DNA from: JBJHBP01 sp050485685
GTDB taxonomy: Bacteria; Pseudomonadota; Gammaproteobacteria; Steroidobacterales; Rariloculaceae
NCBI GenBank assembly: GCA_050485685.1
Contig: JBJHBW010000004.1
Span: 73,694 to 137,693 of the forward strand
Reading direction: 5' to 3'
Length of the DNA stretch: 64,000 nucleotides
Part shown: positions 1-9,133 of the stretch, piece by piece
How positions within the stretch are numbered: the first letter of the stretch is position 1
Layout of the letters: every line of letters starts with the position of its first letter
Made by a program: the position numbers and the translations under genes
The notes under the pieces: generated by a model
Told to the model about the DNA's origin: nothing
Seen by the model: the letters and a program-made list of their open reading frames with translations, nothing else
Database searches by the model: none

Positions 1-849
1 CCATTGTGGTTGCAACTTGCTGAACATGACTGGCCGAAAGAAGCGGCCAAGAGTCTCCGCTATTTTGCAAACACTGGCGGCCGCCTGCCGGGAAGAACGC
101 TGCAGAGGCTTAGATTGATCTTTCCTCAGGCCGCTCCGTACCTCATGTATGGGCTCACCGAAGCTTTCCGTTCCACCTATCTGGACCCGTCTGAGATCGA
201 CCGTCGACCCGACTCGATCGGCAAAGCTATCCCGAACGCCGAGATCCTTGTCGTCAGACCAGACGGCTCGCCTTGCGAAGCCTGGGAAGCTGGCGAACTC
301 GTGCATCGCGGTGCGCTTGTCGCCCTTGGCTATTGGAACGACGCAGATAGAACAGCGGAGCGCTTCCGGCCGGCGCCGCGTCAGGATACCGCACGCAGCA
401 TTCCTGATGTCGCCGTCTGGTCCGGGGACATCGTCAAGCGTGACGAAGAAGGCTTTCTATATTTTGTTGGTCGGCAGGACGAAATGATAAAGACGTCCGG
501 CTACCGAGTCAGCCCCGTCGAGATCGAAGAAGCTGTGCACAGCACCGGACTGGTGCGCGACGCAGTCGCCCTCGGCATAGACGATCCGGCGCTGGGACAC
601 AGAATAGCAATTATGGTGACCCCCCGCGAAGGCGATACCATAGACACCGGCACACTGCTCGAAGCGCTCAAGATACAACTACCACTGTACATGCTTCCCC
701 GCGATGTCCACATACGGCACTCCCTGCCGCGCTCCCCAAACGGAAAATTCGATCGTGCGCGCATCCGCGCAGAACTTGCCGTGACCGTCGCGCACGATCA
801 GGAAAAGGTGAAGGCAGCATCCCTCATCAGCAAATCCGCTTCTGAGTAG
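1..849 (+). CDS. Acyl-CoA ligase (AMP-forming), exosortase A-associated type; 5'-truncated by window
   Basis: This is the C-terminal part (about 282 residues) of an AMP-dependent acyl-CoA/acyl-ACP synthetase; the frame is open from base 1, so the true start lies outside. Visible adenylation motifs in order: YGLTEAFRSTYLDP (A5), SGDIVKRDEEGFLYFVGR (A7), KTSGYRVSPVEIEE (A8 hinge) and PRSPNGKFDR with the C-terminal catalytic Lys (A10). The family activates a carboxylic acid as acyl-AMP and transfers it to CoA or a carrier protein. It opens a run with two acyltransferases, a PLP decarboxylase and an acyl carrier protein, the combination known from XrtA polysaccharide loci, so it probably loads that carrier protein. 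The acid substrate cannot be read from the sequence. Confidence 0.85.
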   Translation, partial: PLWLQLAEHDWPKEAAKSLRYFANTGGRLPGRTLQRLRLIFPQAAPYLMYGLTEAFRSTYLDPSEIDRRPDSIGKAIPNAEILVVRPDGSPCEAWEAGELVHRGALVALGYWNDADRTAERFRPAPRQDTARSIPDVAVWSGDIVKRDEEGFLYFVGRQDEMIKTSGYRVSPVEIEEAVHSTGLVRDAVALGIDDPALGHRIAIMVTPREGDTIDTGTLLEALKIQLPLYMLPRDVHIRHSLPRSPNGKFDRARIRAELAVTVAHDQEKVKAASLISKSASE

Positions 850-1065
850 TGAAACGGAAAAGCAATACATGGATTATGTGCAATTCATGTGGTTAGACGA
901 CGAACCAGACTGCATGATAGGTTGCTCGGAACAAAGTCGCGCAGCCGCCGAAGGACCTGCACGAAACACTAACACGAAGGGACCAGCGCGACTGCTCCTG
1001 AAGCTCAGCAACAGCAGGTGCTGTTTGCAACCGATAGTCGTGGCGTTCAAGGTTTATCGCCTGGT

Positions 1066-2097
1066 ATGAATATACGGTTGACGCTGTATAACGCGCGTTC
1101 CCGACTGGGGGCGGCAGGTCGCCTTCTGGCCATGGTAATGCTTCTGCGTCCTGCTTCGGTGCTACTTCCGCGCCGCGGAGCCGACTTCGTCGCAAGCATC
1201 TGCGGGTTTCTCGCAGCCTTATCCTGCGCCAGTTGGAAACGCATAATAACGAACCGCCGCGTCTTCTCGCTCTCGTGGCCGGCTTCCTTCCGGCTGGTGC
1301 ATCAAAGCCAGTCGTTACCGTTCACGGACTACGTATTCGAGCGTCGCCTTGTGCGCGGCCTTGAGCACCCTGCCCGTTGGAAGGTGACCGACACGAACGC
1401 GGCTGACGTTCACAACCTGCTGCAGTCGGGTCAATCGTTCATCCTGGCGACGGGACATTTTTGCCGTGAGGCGATTTCTGTTCTCTATTTACCTCGCTGG
1501 AATGACCATACCGTAGTCGGCGTCGTTGCGAGTCTGGAACCGCTGTCGTGGGACCTTTGCAAGCTCAAGATGAGAATCCAGTTTCGCGAAGCTTTGCTCT
1601 CGCTCAAGGCCGTCAATTCAGACATCATCCTGCTTTCGCGTGGCGCATATGGCTCCGGCATGCGCGATCTGGTCACTCGACTGAGGCAAGGCGGCTCCGT
1701 TCTCATCAACAGCATCGATGCGCACTGGTCGCTCGCCAGCGGAATCAGAGCGCCTTTTGCGAGCGAGCGGGCGCGGCCGCTCTCCACTGGCGCCGCCGCA
1801 ATTTCCAGAATGAGTCAGTGCCCTGTCGTCGCATGCATCCCGGTCCTGGATGGACCACAGCGTGTCAGGCTCGAATGGGGCCCGGTTATCCAGCCTCCAC
1901 GGCGCAATGACAGGAGTGCGGATGAGCGCATCACGATCGAGCTGCTGAAATTCCTCGAGAAAGGCGTCGGCCGGCGGCCCGATCAGTATGTGCTGCCGAT
2001 CGTCGGCGAACGCCGCTGGGACGCCGCCAAAGAACGCTGGATCGACATGGCCGACGCCAGCCGGCCACAGGCCCTTATGACTCCGACGACTGGCTGA
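1066..2097 (+). CDS. LpxL/HtrB-like lysophospholipid acyltransferase family protein (paralogue 1)
   Basis: About 343 residues. Similarity to the lipid A acyltransferase family shows as a hydrophobic N-terminal stretch (LLAMVMLLRPASVLLP), the core ILATGHFCREAISVL, then RQGGSVLINSIDAHW and a PFASERARPLSTGAAA stretch matching the family's D...PFFG...S.G region. In canonical LpxL the active site is HX4(D/E); here the acidic residue is one position early (H-F-C-R-E), so activity is not assured. The open frame extends back to a GTG at 1018, but the ATG at 1066 gives an N-terminus (MNIRLTLYNARSRLG) that aligns with the next gene. C-terminal GRRPDQYVLP and W..AKERW recur in the following paralogue. 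Probable role: acyl transfer to a lipid or saccharide at the inner membrane. Confidence 0.7.
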   Translation: MNIRLTLYNARSRLGAAGRLLAMVMLLRPASVLLPRRGADFVASICGFLAALSCASWKRIITNRRVFSLSWPASFRLVHQSQSLPFTDYVFERRLVRGLEHPARWKVTDTNAADVHNLLQSGQSFILATGHFCREAISVLYLPRWNDHTVVGVVASLEPLSWDLCKLKMRIQFREALLSLKAVNSDIILLSRGAYGSGMRDLVTRLRQGGSVLINSIDAHWSLASGIRAPFASERARPLSTGAAAISRMSQCPVVACIPVLDGPQRVRLEWGPVIQPPRRNDRSADERITIELLKFLEKGVGRRPDQYVLPIVGERRWDAAKERWIDMADASRPQALMTPTTG

Positions 2098-2222
2098 AGC
2101 TTCGGCAGTCGATTGCACTGACGTGAAAATCGACACGTCCATCGCATCTGCGTCAGAAGCTCTGACGGCTTTTCAATCATTGGTCTCCGCAAGGAAGACG
2201 ACGCGCGCGTTCCCACGTTAGA

Positions 2223-3290
2223 ATGCGCGACTTGTATCGCACCACCTGCCACTTCTGGATGACCTGCCCTACACGCAAGTTAAAAAGCTATACCAGGCAC
2301 ACCCAGCACTTGAAGACCTTAATCCGAAGAGTTCTCGGCACCTTCGAAGACATCGCCGTTTCCGCAGCTCTACTTTTCATTCTGCGACCCGCGGCCCGTC
2401 TCTTACCCCGCTCATGGGCGCTTGGTCTGGCGAATTTGGTTGCAGCCGCGATGCTGTGTCTGCCAAGCCCTGGCTACATCACGTTTCGTCACATGCGATC
2501 CGCTTTCGGCGCAAGCGTACGACAGTCACTTCAGCTGTCACTGCGCTGGATTGCCCGACCGATGGTGGACTTTGTAATCCTTCGTAGAATTGTTATCGGG
2601 CGCGAGCGTCTCGCAGATTGGACGATAATTCAGGAAGATGAGCACAAGATCCGCCCCTTGCGCGACTCCGGCTCCTCCTACGTTGTAGCAACGGGACACT
2701 TTGCGCGACCGGGATACCTGGCCCTCGTGCAATCCGACGTCACGCCCGCACGGCCTGTGGACGTCGCCGCCGAGATCCCACCGCGCGGATTATCACCCAG
2801 AACTCTGCGCACTCGCCTTAACTATGGAAACTTCACCGAGGCCCTGAATGTCTGCGGGCAACAGCGATTCGATGTCGTGCATGTCGGCGAGAATCCGGCG
2901 ACAGCCCGCACGCTATACAGGAAACTGATGGCGCCCGGACATGTCGTCATCGTTCACATTGACGCAGTCTGGCCCGCCGGATCGATAGGCGCTCACACGC
3001 AACCTTTCGCAGGGTTCGCCAACAGAACGTTCTCAAACGGCACGACCAAGCTTGCGAAGATGGCAGATCGACCGATAATTCCGTGTTCGTACGCTATTCG
3101 AAACAACGACACGATCGTGGTGAAATGGGGCGACCCGGTCGAATCGATCAATGACATAGACAGCACTATGACCGACCTATTGGCGTTCCTGGAACGCGAG
3201 ATAGGTCGACAACCGGATCAATACGTTCTGGAGATCGGATATGACCGGAAATGGCAGCCCGCCCGCGACCGCTGGCAATATCCAGCTTGA
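2223..3290 (+). CDS. LpxL/HtrB-like acyltransferase family protein (paralogue 2)
   Basis: 355 residues from the ATG at 2223; no clear Shine-Dalgarno is visible, and a TTG at 2310 (LKTLIRRVLG) would align better with the upstream paralogue, so the start is uncertain. Same architecture as its neighbour: hydrophobic segment AALLFILRPAARLLPRSW, core VVATGHFARPGYLAL, VIVHIDAVWP, GQPFAG-like loop and the C-terminal GRQPDQYVLEIGYDRKW. The HX4(D/E) acid is absent (H-F-A-R-P-G), which suggests altered chemistry or a non-catalytic partner. Lies 125 bp after paralogue 1 and 73 bp before the PLP decarboxylase, same strand. The tandem pair probably arose by duplication and divergence. Confidence 0.65.
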   Translation: MRDLYRTTCHFWMTCPTRKLKSYTRHTQHLKTLIRRVLGTFEDIAVSAALLFILRPAARLLPRSWALGLANLVAAAMLCLPSPGYITFRHMRSAFGASVRQSLQLSLRWIARPMVDFVILRRIVIGRERLADWTIIQEDEHKIRPLRDSGSSYVVATGHFARPGYLALVQSDVTPARPVDVAAEIPPRGLSPRTLRTRLNYGNFTEALNVCGQQRFDVVHVGENPATARTLYRKLMAPGHVVIVHIDAVWPAGSIGAHTQPFAGFANRTFSNGTTKLAKMADRPIIPCSYAIRNNDTIVVKWGDPVESINDIDSTMTDLLAFLEREIGRQPDQYVLEIGYDRKWQPARDRWQYPA

Positions 3291-3363
3291 CCGTGCGATT
3301 CAACCATCGATTGAACTGAGGCATCCGAGTTGTTGAACTAAGGTCGGTGTACGGTCAAAAGAC

Positions 3364-4590
3364 ATGAGAATCGAATCGCACATTTCGCCATTTCTATCGC
3401 CGGATGGCCGCTTCAGTGTCGGTGGCATTGATATCACGCGACTCGCCGAACGGGTCGGATCGACGCCGTTTTTTGCTTACGATCGCTCCGTCTTGAACGC
3501 GAGGATCCGGGAATTGCGGGGAGCGATGCCTGAAAGCGTCAACCTCAACTATGCCGTGAAGGCAAACCCGATGCCGGCCATCGTTCAGCATCTTAGCGGG
3601 CTTGTCGACGGACTGGATGTGGCGTCCGCCGGTGAAATGAAAGTCGCGCTTGATACCGGCATTGATCCCGCCTGCATCAGTTTCGCGGGTCCTGGCAAAT
3701 CGCTGGATAGCTTGAGACAGGCGGTAGCCGCCGGAATCATGATCTCGATCGAGTCGGAAACGGAGCTCGACCGGCTTGAGCGAATAGGCGCCGAAACCGG
3801 ATGGACGCCCAGAGTCGCCATGCGCATCAACCCGGACTTCGAGGTGAAGGGCTCCGGTATGAAGATGGGCGGCGGCGCAAGGCAGTTCGGCATCGACGCG
3901 GAGTGCGCGAGCGCGCTGCTACCGACTCTCCACAGTCGCGGAATCGAGTTTCTGGGCTTTCATATTTTTGCGGGTTCCCAGAATCTCGATGCCCAATTAC
4001 TCTGCGACTCGCAACGAAAGACGGTCGAGCTAGCGCTGCGACTGGCTAGCGATTCGTCGCTGCCTGTGCGTTACCTGAACCTCGGCGGAGGTTTCGGGAT
4101 ACCCTACTTCGAGCGAGATGAACCACTCGATCTCGGTGCGATAGGCGAGAATCTTGCAAACCTGATCGAAACGAGGATTTCCACTACCCTCCCGGACGCG
4201 AAGCTAGTGATCGAACTTGGGAGGTACATAGTCGGCGAGTGCGGACTTTACGTGACGCGAGTGATCGACAGGAAAGTTTCAAGGAAACGCACCTTTCTCG
4301 TCGTTGACGGAGGTCTTCACCATCAACTGGCCGCGTCGGGCAACTTCGGCCAGGTGATTCGTCGCAATTATCCGCTTGCAATCGCCAATCGTATTGGTGA
4401 GCCTGCGTCTGAGTCGGCAAATGTCGTGGGATGCCTGTGCACTCCGCTGGACTTGCTCGGGGATGACGTAAGCGTGCCACGCGCCGAGATTGGAGATCTC
4501 GTTGTTATCTTTCAGGCGGGCGCTTACGGACTGACCGCGAGTCCGACAGCGTTTCTTGGACACCCACCGCCTGCGGAAGTGCTTGTGTAA
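3364..4590 (+). CDS. Pyridoxal-dependent decarboxylase, exosortase A system-associated
   Basis: 408 residues, fold type III PLP enzyme related to diaminopimelate (LysA) and ornithine decarboxylases. The PLP-binding Lys is in NYAVKANPMP (Lys66); HIFAGSQNLD, LGGGFGIPYF (phosphate-binding Gly loop), CLCTPLDLLGDDV (active-site Cys of the partner subunit) and GAYGLTASPTAFLGH follow in family order. The length is typical. In XrtA loci this enzyme accompanies an acyl-CoA ligase and a carrier protein, as here (ligase at the window start, carrier 66 bp downstream); the amino-acid substrate is unknown. Probable role: producing or loading an amine that becomes part of an acyl/amide substituent. Confidence 0.88.
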   Translation: MRIESHISPFLSPDGRFSVGGIDITRLAERVGSTPFFAYDRSVLNARIRELRGAMPESVNLNYAVKANPMPAIVQHLSGLVDGLDVASAGEMKVALDTGIDPACISFAGPGKSLDSLRQAVAAGIMISIESETELDRLERIGAETGWTPRVAMRINPDFEVKGSGMKMGGGARQFGIDAECASALLPTLHSRGIEFLGFHIFAGSQNLDAQLLCDSQRKTVELALRLASDSSLPVRYLNLGGGFGIPYFERDEPLDLGAIGENLANLIETRISTTLPDAKLVIELGRYIVGECGLYVTRVIDRKVSRKRTFLVVDGGLHHQLAASGNFGQVIRRNYPLAIANRIGEPASESANVVGCLCTPLDLLGDDVSVPRAEIGDLVVIFQAGAYGLTASPTAFLGHPPPAEVLV

Positions 4591-4656
4591 TCCGGCGACT
4601 GATCGTCGGGTCAGGCTGGAATGCAACATTGTTCAATGGGAGAGGGAGTTCTCAGC

Positions 4657-4929
4657 ATGGAAGGACAGGTCGAGACACTGGATACAGTCTGCCAGGTCCT
4701 GTCGGAGGCGCTCGGAATTGATCGGAAAGACAGGCCGATGAATGCCGCGACACCTCTTTTCGGCGAAATGCCAGAGTTCGATTCGATGGCCGTAATGGTT
4801 GTCATGACAGCACTCGAACAACGATTCGACCTATCCATCGACGATGCAGACCTGACAGCCGAGGTCTTCGACACCGTAGGCAGCCTTGCCGAGTTCATCC
4901 ACCAGGCACGCCAGGCAAAGCTGACGTAG
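4657..4929 (+). CDS. Acyl carrier protein, exosortase A locus type
   Basis: 90 residues. The ATG at 4657 is chosen over the in-frame ATG at 4621 because GGGAGAGGGAG lies 7-8 bases before it. Four-helix phosphopantetheine carrier: acidic throughout, with the attachment motif EFDSMAVMVV (Ser43; DSM in place of the usual DSL). Such carriers hold acyl or aminoacyl groups as thioesters. It follows the PLP decarboxylase by 66 bp and is the likely acceptor for the ligase that opens the window, with the LpxL-like pair as candidate downstream acyltransferases. 294 bp without a gene separates it from the next CDS. Confidence 0.85.
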   Translation: MEGQVETLDTVCQVLSEALGIDRKDRPMNAATPLFGEMPEFDSMAVMVVMTALEQRFDLSIDDADLTAEVFDTVGSLAEFIHQARQAKLT

Positions 4930-5223
4930 CTCGTTGCTCCAACAATACGCCTCAGCACCGGGGCCGTGAACGAACTCCGCAAACCGTCGGAAGACACGAC
5001 TGGTGCCAGCAGGCACCCCAAGCCGCACCCGGCCCTGACGTCGGTCCATCAATTACATGACGCTCAAATTCAGTGAAGAAGAACCGTGCGAACGTCACAG
5101 TTCCACCAGCCAAAGTGCGCTAACATTCAACCGCTTACTCTACTGCGCGGCGACGACGATTGCAGTGTGTGACGTCATCGCGCAAGGTATGGCACAGAAC
5201 CTTTCTGCTTCAGGTCTAATATC

Positions 5224-5706
5224 ATGCCAATAAGTGAATCAGTCGTTCTTGGCGAAGCCGTACAGATCTTTCACCCCTCTCTCGTAAACCTATATGGCTG
5301 CAAGATCGGGGACGGCTCCAAAATCGGCGCGTTCGTCGAGATACAGAAGAACGCCAGCGTTGGGGCGCGCTGCAAGGTTTCGTCCCATACCTTCATCTGC
5401 GAAGGCGTTCACATCGCAGACGAGGTTTTCATCGGTCACGGGGTGATGTTCACGAACGACATCTACCCACGTGCCACGAACGAAGACGGGTCGGCGCAAA
5501 CCGAAGCGAATTGGCAGGTGGTCGAAACTCATATCGAGAAACGTGCTTCGATCGGCTCCAACGCAACAATACTTGCGGGCATCACGATCGGGGAAGGCGC
5601 CCTGGTCGGAGCTGGCGCTGTCGTCACGAAGAATGTGCCTCCGTACGCCATAGTCACGGGAGTGCCGGCAAGAATTACCGGCAGCACACGCCAGCCGGGA
5701 TCTTGA
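5224..5706 (+). CDS. wbpD: Left-handed beta-helix N-acetyltransferase, WbpD-like
   Basis: 160 residues made of hexapeptide repeats (for example VNLYGCKIGDGSKIGAFVEI and ASIGSNATILAGITIGEGAL), ending with VVTKNVPPYAIVTGVPAR, the usual end of the acetyl-CoA-binding coil. FTNDIYPRA is the signature loop of the WbpD/WlbB group, which N-acetylates the 3-amino group of UDP-GlcNAc3NA (UDP-2-acetamido-3-amino-glucuronate). The assignment is supported by the next two genes, which match the oxidase and aminotransferase of the same pathway (WbpB, WbpE). AGG about 10 bases before the ATG is a modest ribosome site. Cytoplasmic trimer expected. Confidence 0.85.
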   Translation: MPISESVVLGEAVQIFHPSLVNLYGCKIGDGSKIGAFVEIQKNASVGARCKVSSHTFICEGVHIADEVFIGHGVMFTNDIYPRATNEDGSAQTEANWQVVETHIEKRASIGSNATILAGITIGEGALVGAGAVVTKNVPPYAIVTGVPARITGSTRQPGS

Positions 5707-5763
5707 GCAAACCGCCGGATCTCGCATTCGTACGTAACCTGAACATCGAACGGTAACTACTAC

Positions 5764-6873
5764 ATGAGCAACAACAGCGAAATACTCAACATCGGCGTCG
5801 TCGGCTACGGATACTGGGGTCCAAATCTCGTGCGAAACTTTTCCGAAGTCGACGGCGGGAACGTCGCTGCGGTCGCCGATTTCGACGAGACGAAGCTGAA
5901 CCTGGTGAACAAGCGCCACCCGAGTGCCAAAACCACCAGGCGAGTCGAGGATCTGCTCGACGATCCTGCAATCGACGCGATTGCGATAGCGACGCCGGTC
6001 AGTACGCACTTCGATCTTGGTATGGCTGCCCTGCGCGCCGGGAAACACGTCTGGATCGAAAAACCAATGACCGAAACATCGGACCAGGCGCAGCAGCTCA
6101 TCGCTGAAGCCGAACAACGCGGCAAAACGCTGTTCGTTGATCACACATTCGTCTATACCGGCGCCGTTCGCAAGATGGCCGAAATCGTCCGCGCCGGAGA
6201 CCTCGGAACGGCCCTGTACTACGACTCAATCCGCATCAATCTCGGCCTCTTTCAGCGCGACGTTAACGTTGTCGCCGATCTCGCTGTGCACGATTTTGCC
6301 ATTCTGGACTATCTGCTCGGCGAACATCCTGTAGCCGTTTCTGCCAGTGGAATCAACCACTTCCCGGGTACGCCTGAGAACCTGGCATACATCACCATGT
6401 TCTACGACAGTGGCATGATCGCTCACTGCAATGTGAGCTGGCTCGCGCCAGTCAAAGTGCGGCAGGTGCTGCTTGGTGGCAGCAAGAGGATGATTGTTTA
6501 TGATGATCTCGAGCCCAGCGAGAAGCTCAAGATTTACGACAAGGGAGTGAGCTTCACAGACGACCCTATAAAGATTCAGGAAATGCGTGTCGGCTACCGT
6601 ACCGGGGACATGTGGGCTCCGAAGCTTGTTGGAACCGAGGCCCTGCGTGCTGCCACAGCGCATTTCCTCGAGTGCATTCGTACCGGAGCGACACCGGAGA
6701 GCGATGGCCGATTCGGGGCACGAGTAGTCGAGCTCACGGAGGCTGCTACAAACTCCATCGCCGGGCGAGGCGAGACCGTGTATGTCCGTCGCGATCCGAA
6801 CGATCGTCGCCAGGCGCGGGCTCCGCGGCGGCGATATGACCGTGGCCTGCCGAGTGCGCAGGCAAACAACTGA
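5764..6873 (+). CDS. wbpB: Gfo/Idh/MocA oxidoreductase, WbpB-like UDP-GlcNAcA 3-dehydrogenase
   Basis: 369 residues. N-terminal Rossmann fold (GVVGYGYWGPNLVRNF), the EKP motif (WIEKPMTETS, Lys100) and NVVADLAVHDFAILDYLLG with the catalytic His/Asp region of the family. WbpB oxidises C3 of UDP-N-acetylglucosaminuronate, recycling NAD with 2-oxoglutarate, and works with the aminotransferase WbpE. Located 57 bp after the acetyltransferase and 76 bp before the aminotransferase. The basic C-terminal tail (RRQARAPRRRYDRG) is longer than usual. The alternative, another sugar dehydrogenase of the same superfamily, is less likely given the neighbours. Confidence 0.85.
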   Translation: MSNNSEILNIGVVGYGYWGPNLVRNFSEVDGGNVAAVADFDETKLNLVNKRHPSAKTTRRVEDLLDDPAIDAIAIATPVSTHFDLGMAALRAGKHVWIEKPMTETSDQAQQLIAEAEQRGKTLFVDHTFVYTGAVRKMAEIVRAGDLGTALYYDSIRINLGLFQRDVNVVADLAVHDFAILDYLLGEHPVAVSASGINHFPGTPENLAYITMFYDSGMIAHCNVSWLAPVKVRQVLLGGSKRMIVYDDLEPSEKLKIYDKGVSFTDDPIKIQEMRVGYRTGDMWAPKLVGTEALRAATAHFLECIRTGATPESDGRFGARVVELTEAATNSIAGRGETVYVRRDPNDRRQARAPRRRYDRGLPSAQANN

Positions 6874-6949
6874 GATCCACAGCAATGCGTCGCAGCGTGC
6901 CACAGTACGCTGCGACCTCGTATGACATGGCACAGAGAGGTTAGCGAAC

Positions 6950-8068
6950 GTGATCCCGTTTCTGGACTTGAAGGCGCAGTACGCCAGCATTAAACCGGAA
7001 GTCGACGCTGCAATACAGAAGGTTCTGGACAGTTGCGGCTACATTCTTGGCCCTGAGGTCACAAAGTTTGAAGAAGAGTTCGCTGCCTATTCCGGTGCTG
7101 AGATTGGCATTGGAGTGAACACAGGTACGAGCGCGCTTCACCTGTCACTGTTGGCCGCGGATATCGGCCCCGGCGACGAAGTCATTACGGTGCCATTCAC
7201 GTTTGTCGCAACGGTGGCCGCCATCGAGTACACGGGTGCGAAACCGGTATTTGTGGACATCGATCCGCGGACGTTCAACATGGATGCAGCGGGACTCGAG
7301 GCCGCCATCACTCCGCGAACGCGCGCCATCATTCCCGTACACCTGCACGGACTGATGGCCGATATGGACCCGATCCTAGAGGTTGCGAAGCGCCACAACC
7401 TGCTCGTGCTCGAGGACGCGTGTCAGGCCCACGGAGCAGAGTACAAGGGCCGACGAGCCGGCAGTGTCGGCGACATTGCGGCTTTCAGCTTCTACCCCGG
7501 AAAAAATCTCGGAGCATATGGCGAAGGCGGCATGGTCGTCACCAGCAACCCCGACCTCGCGAGGAAAGTCCGAATGCTGCGCGACTGGGGGGCTGAAAAG
7601 AAATACCACCACATACTCAAGGGCTTCAACTATCGTCTGGAAGGCATTCAGGGCGCGGTACTGCGCGTGAAGCTGAAATACCTTGACGACTGGACCGAAG
7701 GCCGAAGGCGCGCCGCGGCAGTTTACGACCAGCTGCTAGCCGAGACGGGAATTGTCACGCCGCACGCCCCATCAGACCAGCGACACGTCTATCACGTGTA
7801 TGCCATTCGGACCCGTCAACGACAGGCGTGGATGGATGCGCTTAACGCTCAGGGCATTCAGTCCGGAATCCACTACCCGTTCCCGGTGCATCTGTTGCCG
7901 GCATACGCGGACCTTGGCTACAAGGCGGGTGACTTCCCCCACTCCGAATGCGCCGCCGATGAGGTTCTGTCCCTCCCGATGTTCCCCGAGCTGACGGAAG
8001 ACCAATGCAGGATCGTGGCCAGTGCAGTGAAGGCCCTCGCCGAAAAGGAGTTGGCAGAGGCGTCTTGA
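6950..8068 (+). CDS. wbpE: DegT/DnrJ/EryC1 aminotransferase, WbpE-like
   Basis: 372 residues from a GTG start with AGAGAGG nine bases upstream. Family features: TGTSALHLSLLAADIGPGDE, EDACQAHGAEYKGRRAGS and FSFYPGKNLGAYGEGGM, where Lys185 is the PLP Schiff-base lysine. WbpE-type enzymes transfer an amino group from glutamate to the 3-keto sugar made by WbpB, giving UDP-GlcNAc3NA(A). Third gene of the cluster wbpD-wbpB-wbpE. A perfect 10-bp inverted repeat 25 bp after the stop probably ends transcription. Confidence 0.87.
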   Translation: MIPFLDLKAQYASIKPEVDAAIQKVLDSCGYILGPEVTKFEEEFAAYSGAEIGIGVNTGTSALHLSLLAADIGPGDEVITVPFTFVATVAAIEYTGAKPVFVDIDPRTFNMDAAGLEAAITPRTRAIIPVHLHGLMADMDPILEVAKRHNLLVLEDACQAHGAEYKGRRAGSVGDIAAFSFYPGKNLGAYGEGGMVVTSNPDLARKVRMLRDWGAEKKYHHILKGFNYRLEGIQGAVLRVKLKYLDDWTEGRRRAAAVYDQLLAETGIVTPHAPSDQRHVYHVYAIRTRQRQAWMDALNAQGIQSGIHYPFPVHLLPAYADLGYKAGDFPHSECAADEVLSLPMFPELTEDQCRIVASAVKALAEKELAEAS

Positions 8069-8093
8069 ATAGACCGGAATGTGTTAACTCGCC

Positions 8094-8123
8094 GTGACCC
8101 TTGGCAGTTACAGCAAGGGTCAC
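8094..8123. terminator. Perfect inverted repeat, probable bidirectional terminator
   Basis: GTGACCCTTG (8094-8103) and CAAGGGTCAC (8114-8123) form a perfect 10-bp stem with a 10-base loop, placed between the convergent wbpE-like gene and the secreted lamin-like protein gene. No clean T-run follows, so the efficiency of factor-independent termination is uncertain. Confidence 0.55.
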
Positions 8124-8158
8124 AGCAAGTTAGCCTTTCGACATGAGTCTGCGCACGT

Positions 8159-9133
8159 TCACTCGACAACGCGAAAGTCATCCGGCGCCTTTGGCGCAGC
8201 GACACCAGAAGAACTCATCGGGCCTATGTAAGACGTTGCGACAACGAGATTATCGTACCACTTGTCGTTCTGTTGACTGGACCCCTGCCCGCCGTTCTCT
8301 AATTGGATCTGATCGATCTGCAGCGTTGCGACGTCCCTAAATCGGATACTCTGCCAGTCTGCGATCAGCGCACCGTCCTGCCAGACGGCAACGCGGCCAT
8401 CCCTGTTGCCCGGCGTGTTCAGCTGAACCAATACTTCAAAGCATATCCATTCGCCCCTAGGGGGCACAACGTTGGGCCGCGATACGAAGTGCTCGCCAAA
8501 GTACTGAGTCCCGTTGCTAGTTGAACCATCCGAGTACCAATGCTCGCCATAGGCGAAATCCTGTTCAGGGTGGTATACGTATGCGTGCGTATATCCGGGC
8601 TCTGCTTCGGAACGCCATCGAGAGTTTTCGATATTCACAAGAAAAAAATCTGTGCCGCTAGGCCGACGCCCTGGCCCCGAATAATTACCGGTTATGCGTA
8701 ATCCGTTATGCGCCGCGTTAAGTCCACCATAGTTCGGCTGATAGCGCGCATAGACACGCACGTAAAGCGCGTCTCGCCTAGGAGAGATGTTCTTGACCAG
8801 AGCGTTAGCGACCTCGTTGCCGGTCGCTGGCATTCGCATTCTTAATGAACGCGTACCACCTGCACTTGTCGAACTGTCAATGGCAATATTCGACGCTTGG
8901 TAAAGCCCATTATAGTTACCAGACCCAGTCAGCTGACTCACTGACGAATAACTCTCAAAATTATCAGCGAAAATGACCTCGGCGTGCGCTGCGATCCCAT
9001 CATCGTTCGAATACAGAGCGGCGATACCGGTGTTCCCCTCCGGCAATGCAGGGGGTTGTGCTGAAACCGACACGCACACAAACGCGCTGATCAAAGAAAC
9101 GATCAGCGTGCATCTGAATTGACTCGCTTTCAT
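8159..9133 (-). CDS. Secreted jelly-roll (LamG/polysaccharide-lyase-like) protein
   Basis: 324 residues from the ATG at 9133, preceded by AGAGGCG; the frame stays open to 9232 but without a better start. N-terminal signal peptide (MKASQFRCTLIVSLISAFVCVSVSA/QPP). The rest resembles concanavalin-like beta-sandwich proteins seen among polysaccharide lyases and laminarinase-like proteins: GTRSLRMRMPA, LYVRVYARYQPNYGG, GEWICFEVLVQLN, AVWQDGALIADW and the ending KWYDNLVVATSYIGP. I cannot assign a CAZy family or catalytic residues. The C-terminal APKAPDDFRVVE looks like a linker into a further domain that is absent. Minus strand, between plus-strand sugar-nucleotide genes; base composition is lower in GC than its neighbours. 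Confidence 0.65.
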   Translation of the reverse strand: MKASQFRCTLIVSLISAFVCVSVSAQPPALPEGNTGIAALYSNDDGIAAHAEVIFADNFESYSSVSQLTGSGNYNGLYQASNIAIDSSTSAGGTRSLRMRMPATGNEVANALVKNISPRRDALYVRVYARYQPNYGGLNAAHNGLRITGNYSGPGRRPSGTDFFLVNIENSRWRSEAEPGYTHAYVYHPEQDFAYGEHWYSDGSTSNGTQYFGEHFVSRPNVVPPRGEWICFEVLVQLNTPGNRDGRVAVWQDGALIADWQSIRFRDVATLQIDQIQLENGGQGSSQQNDKWYDNLVVATSYIGPMSSSGVAAPKAPDDFRVVE

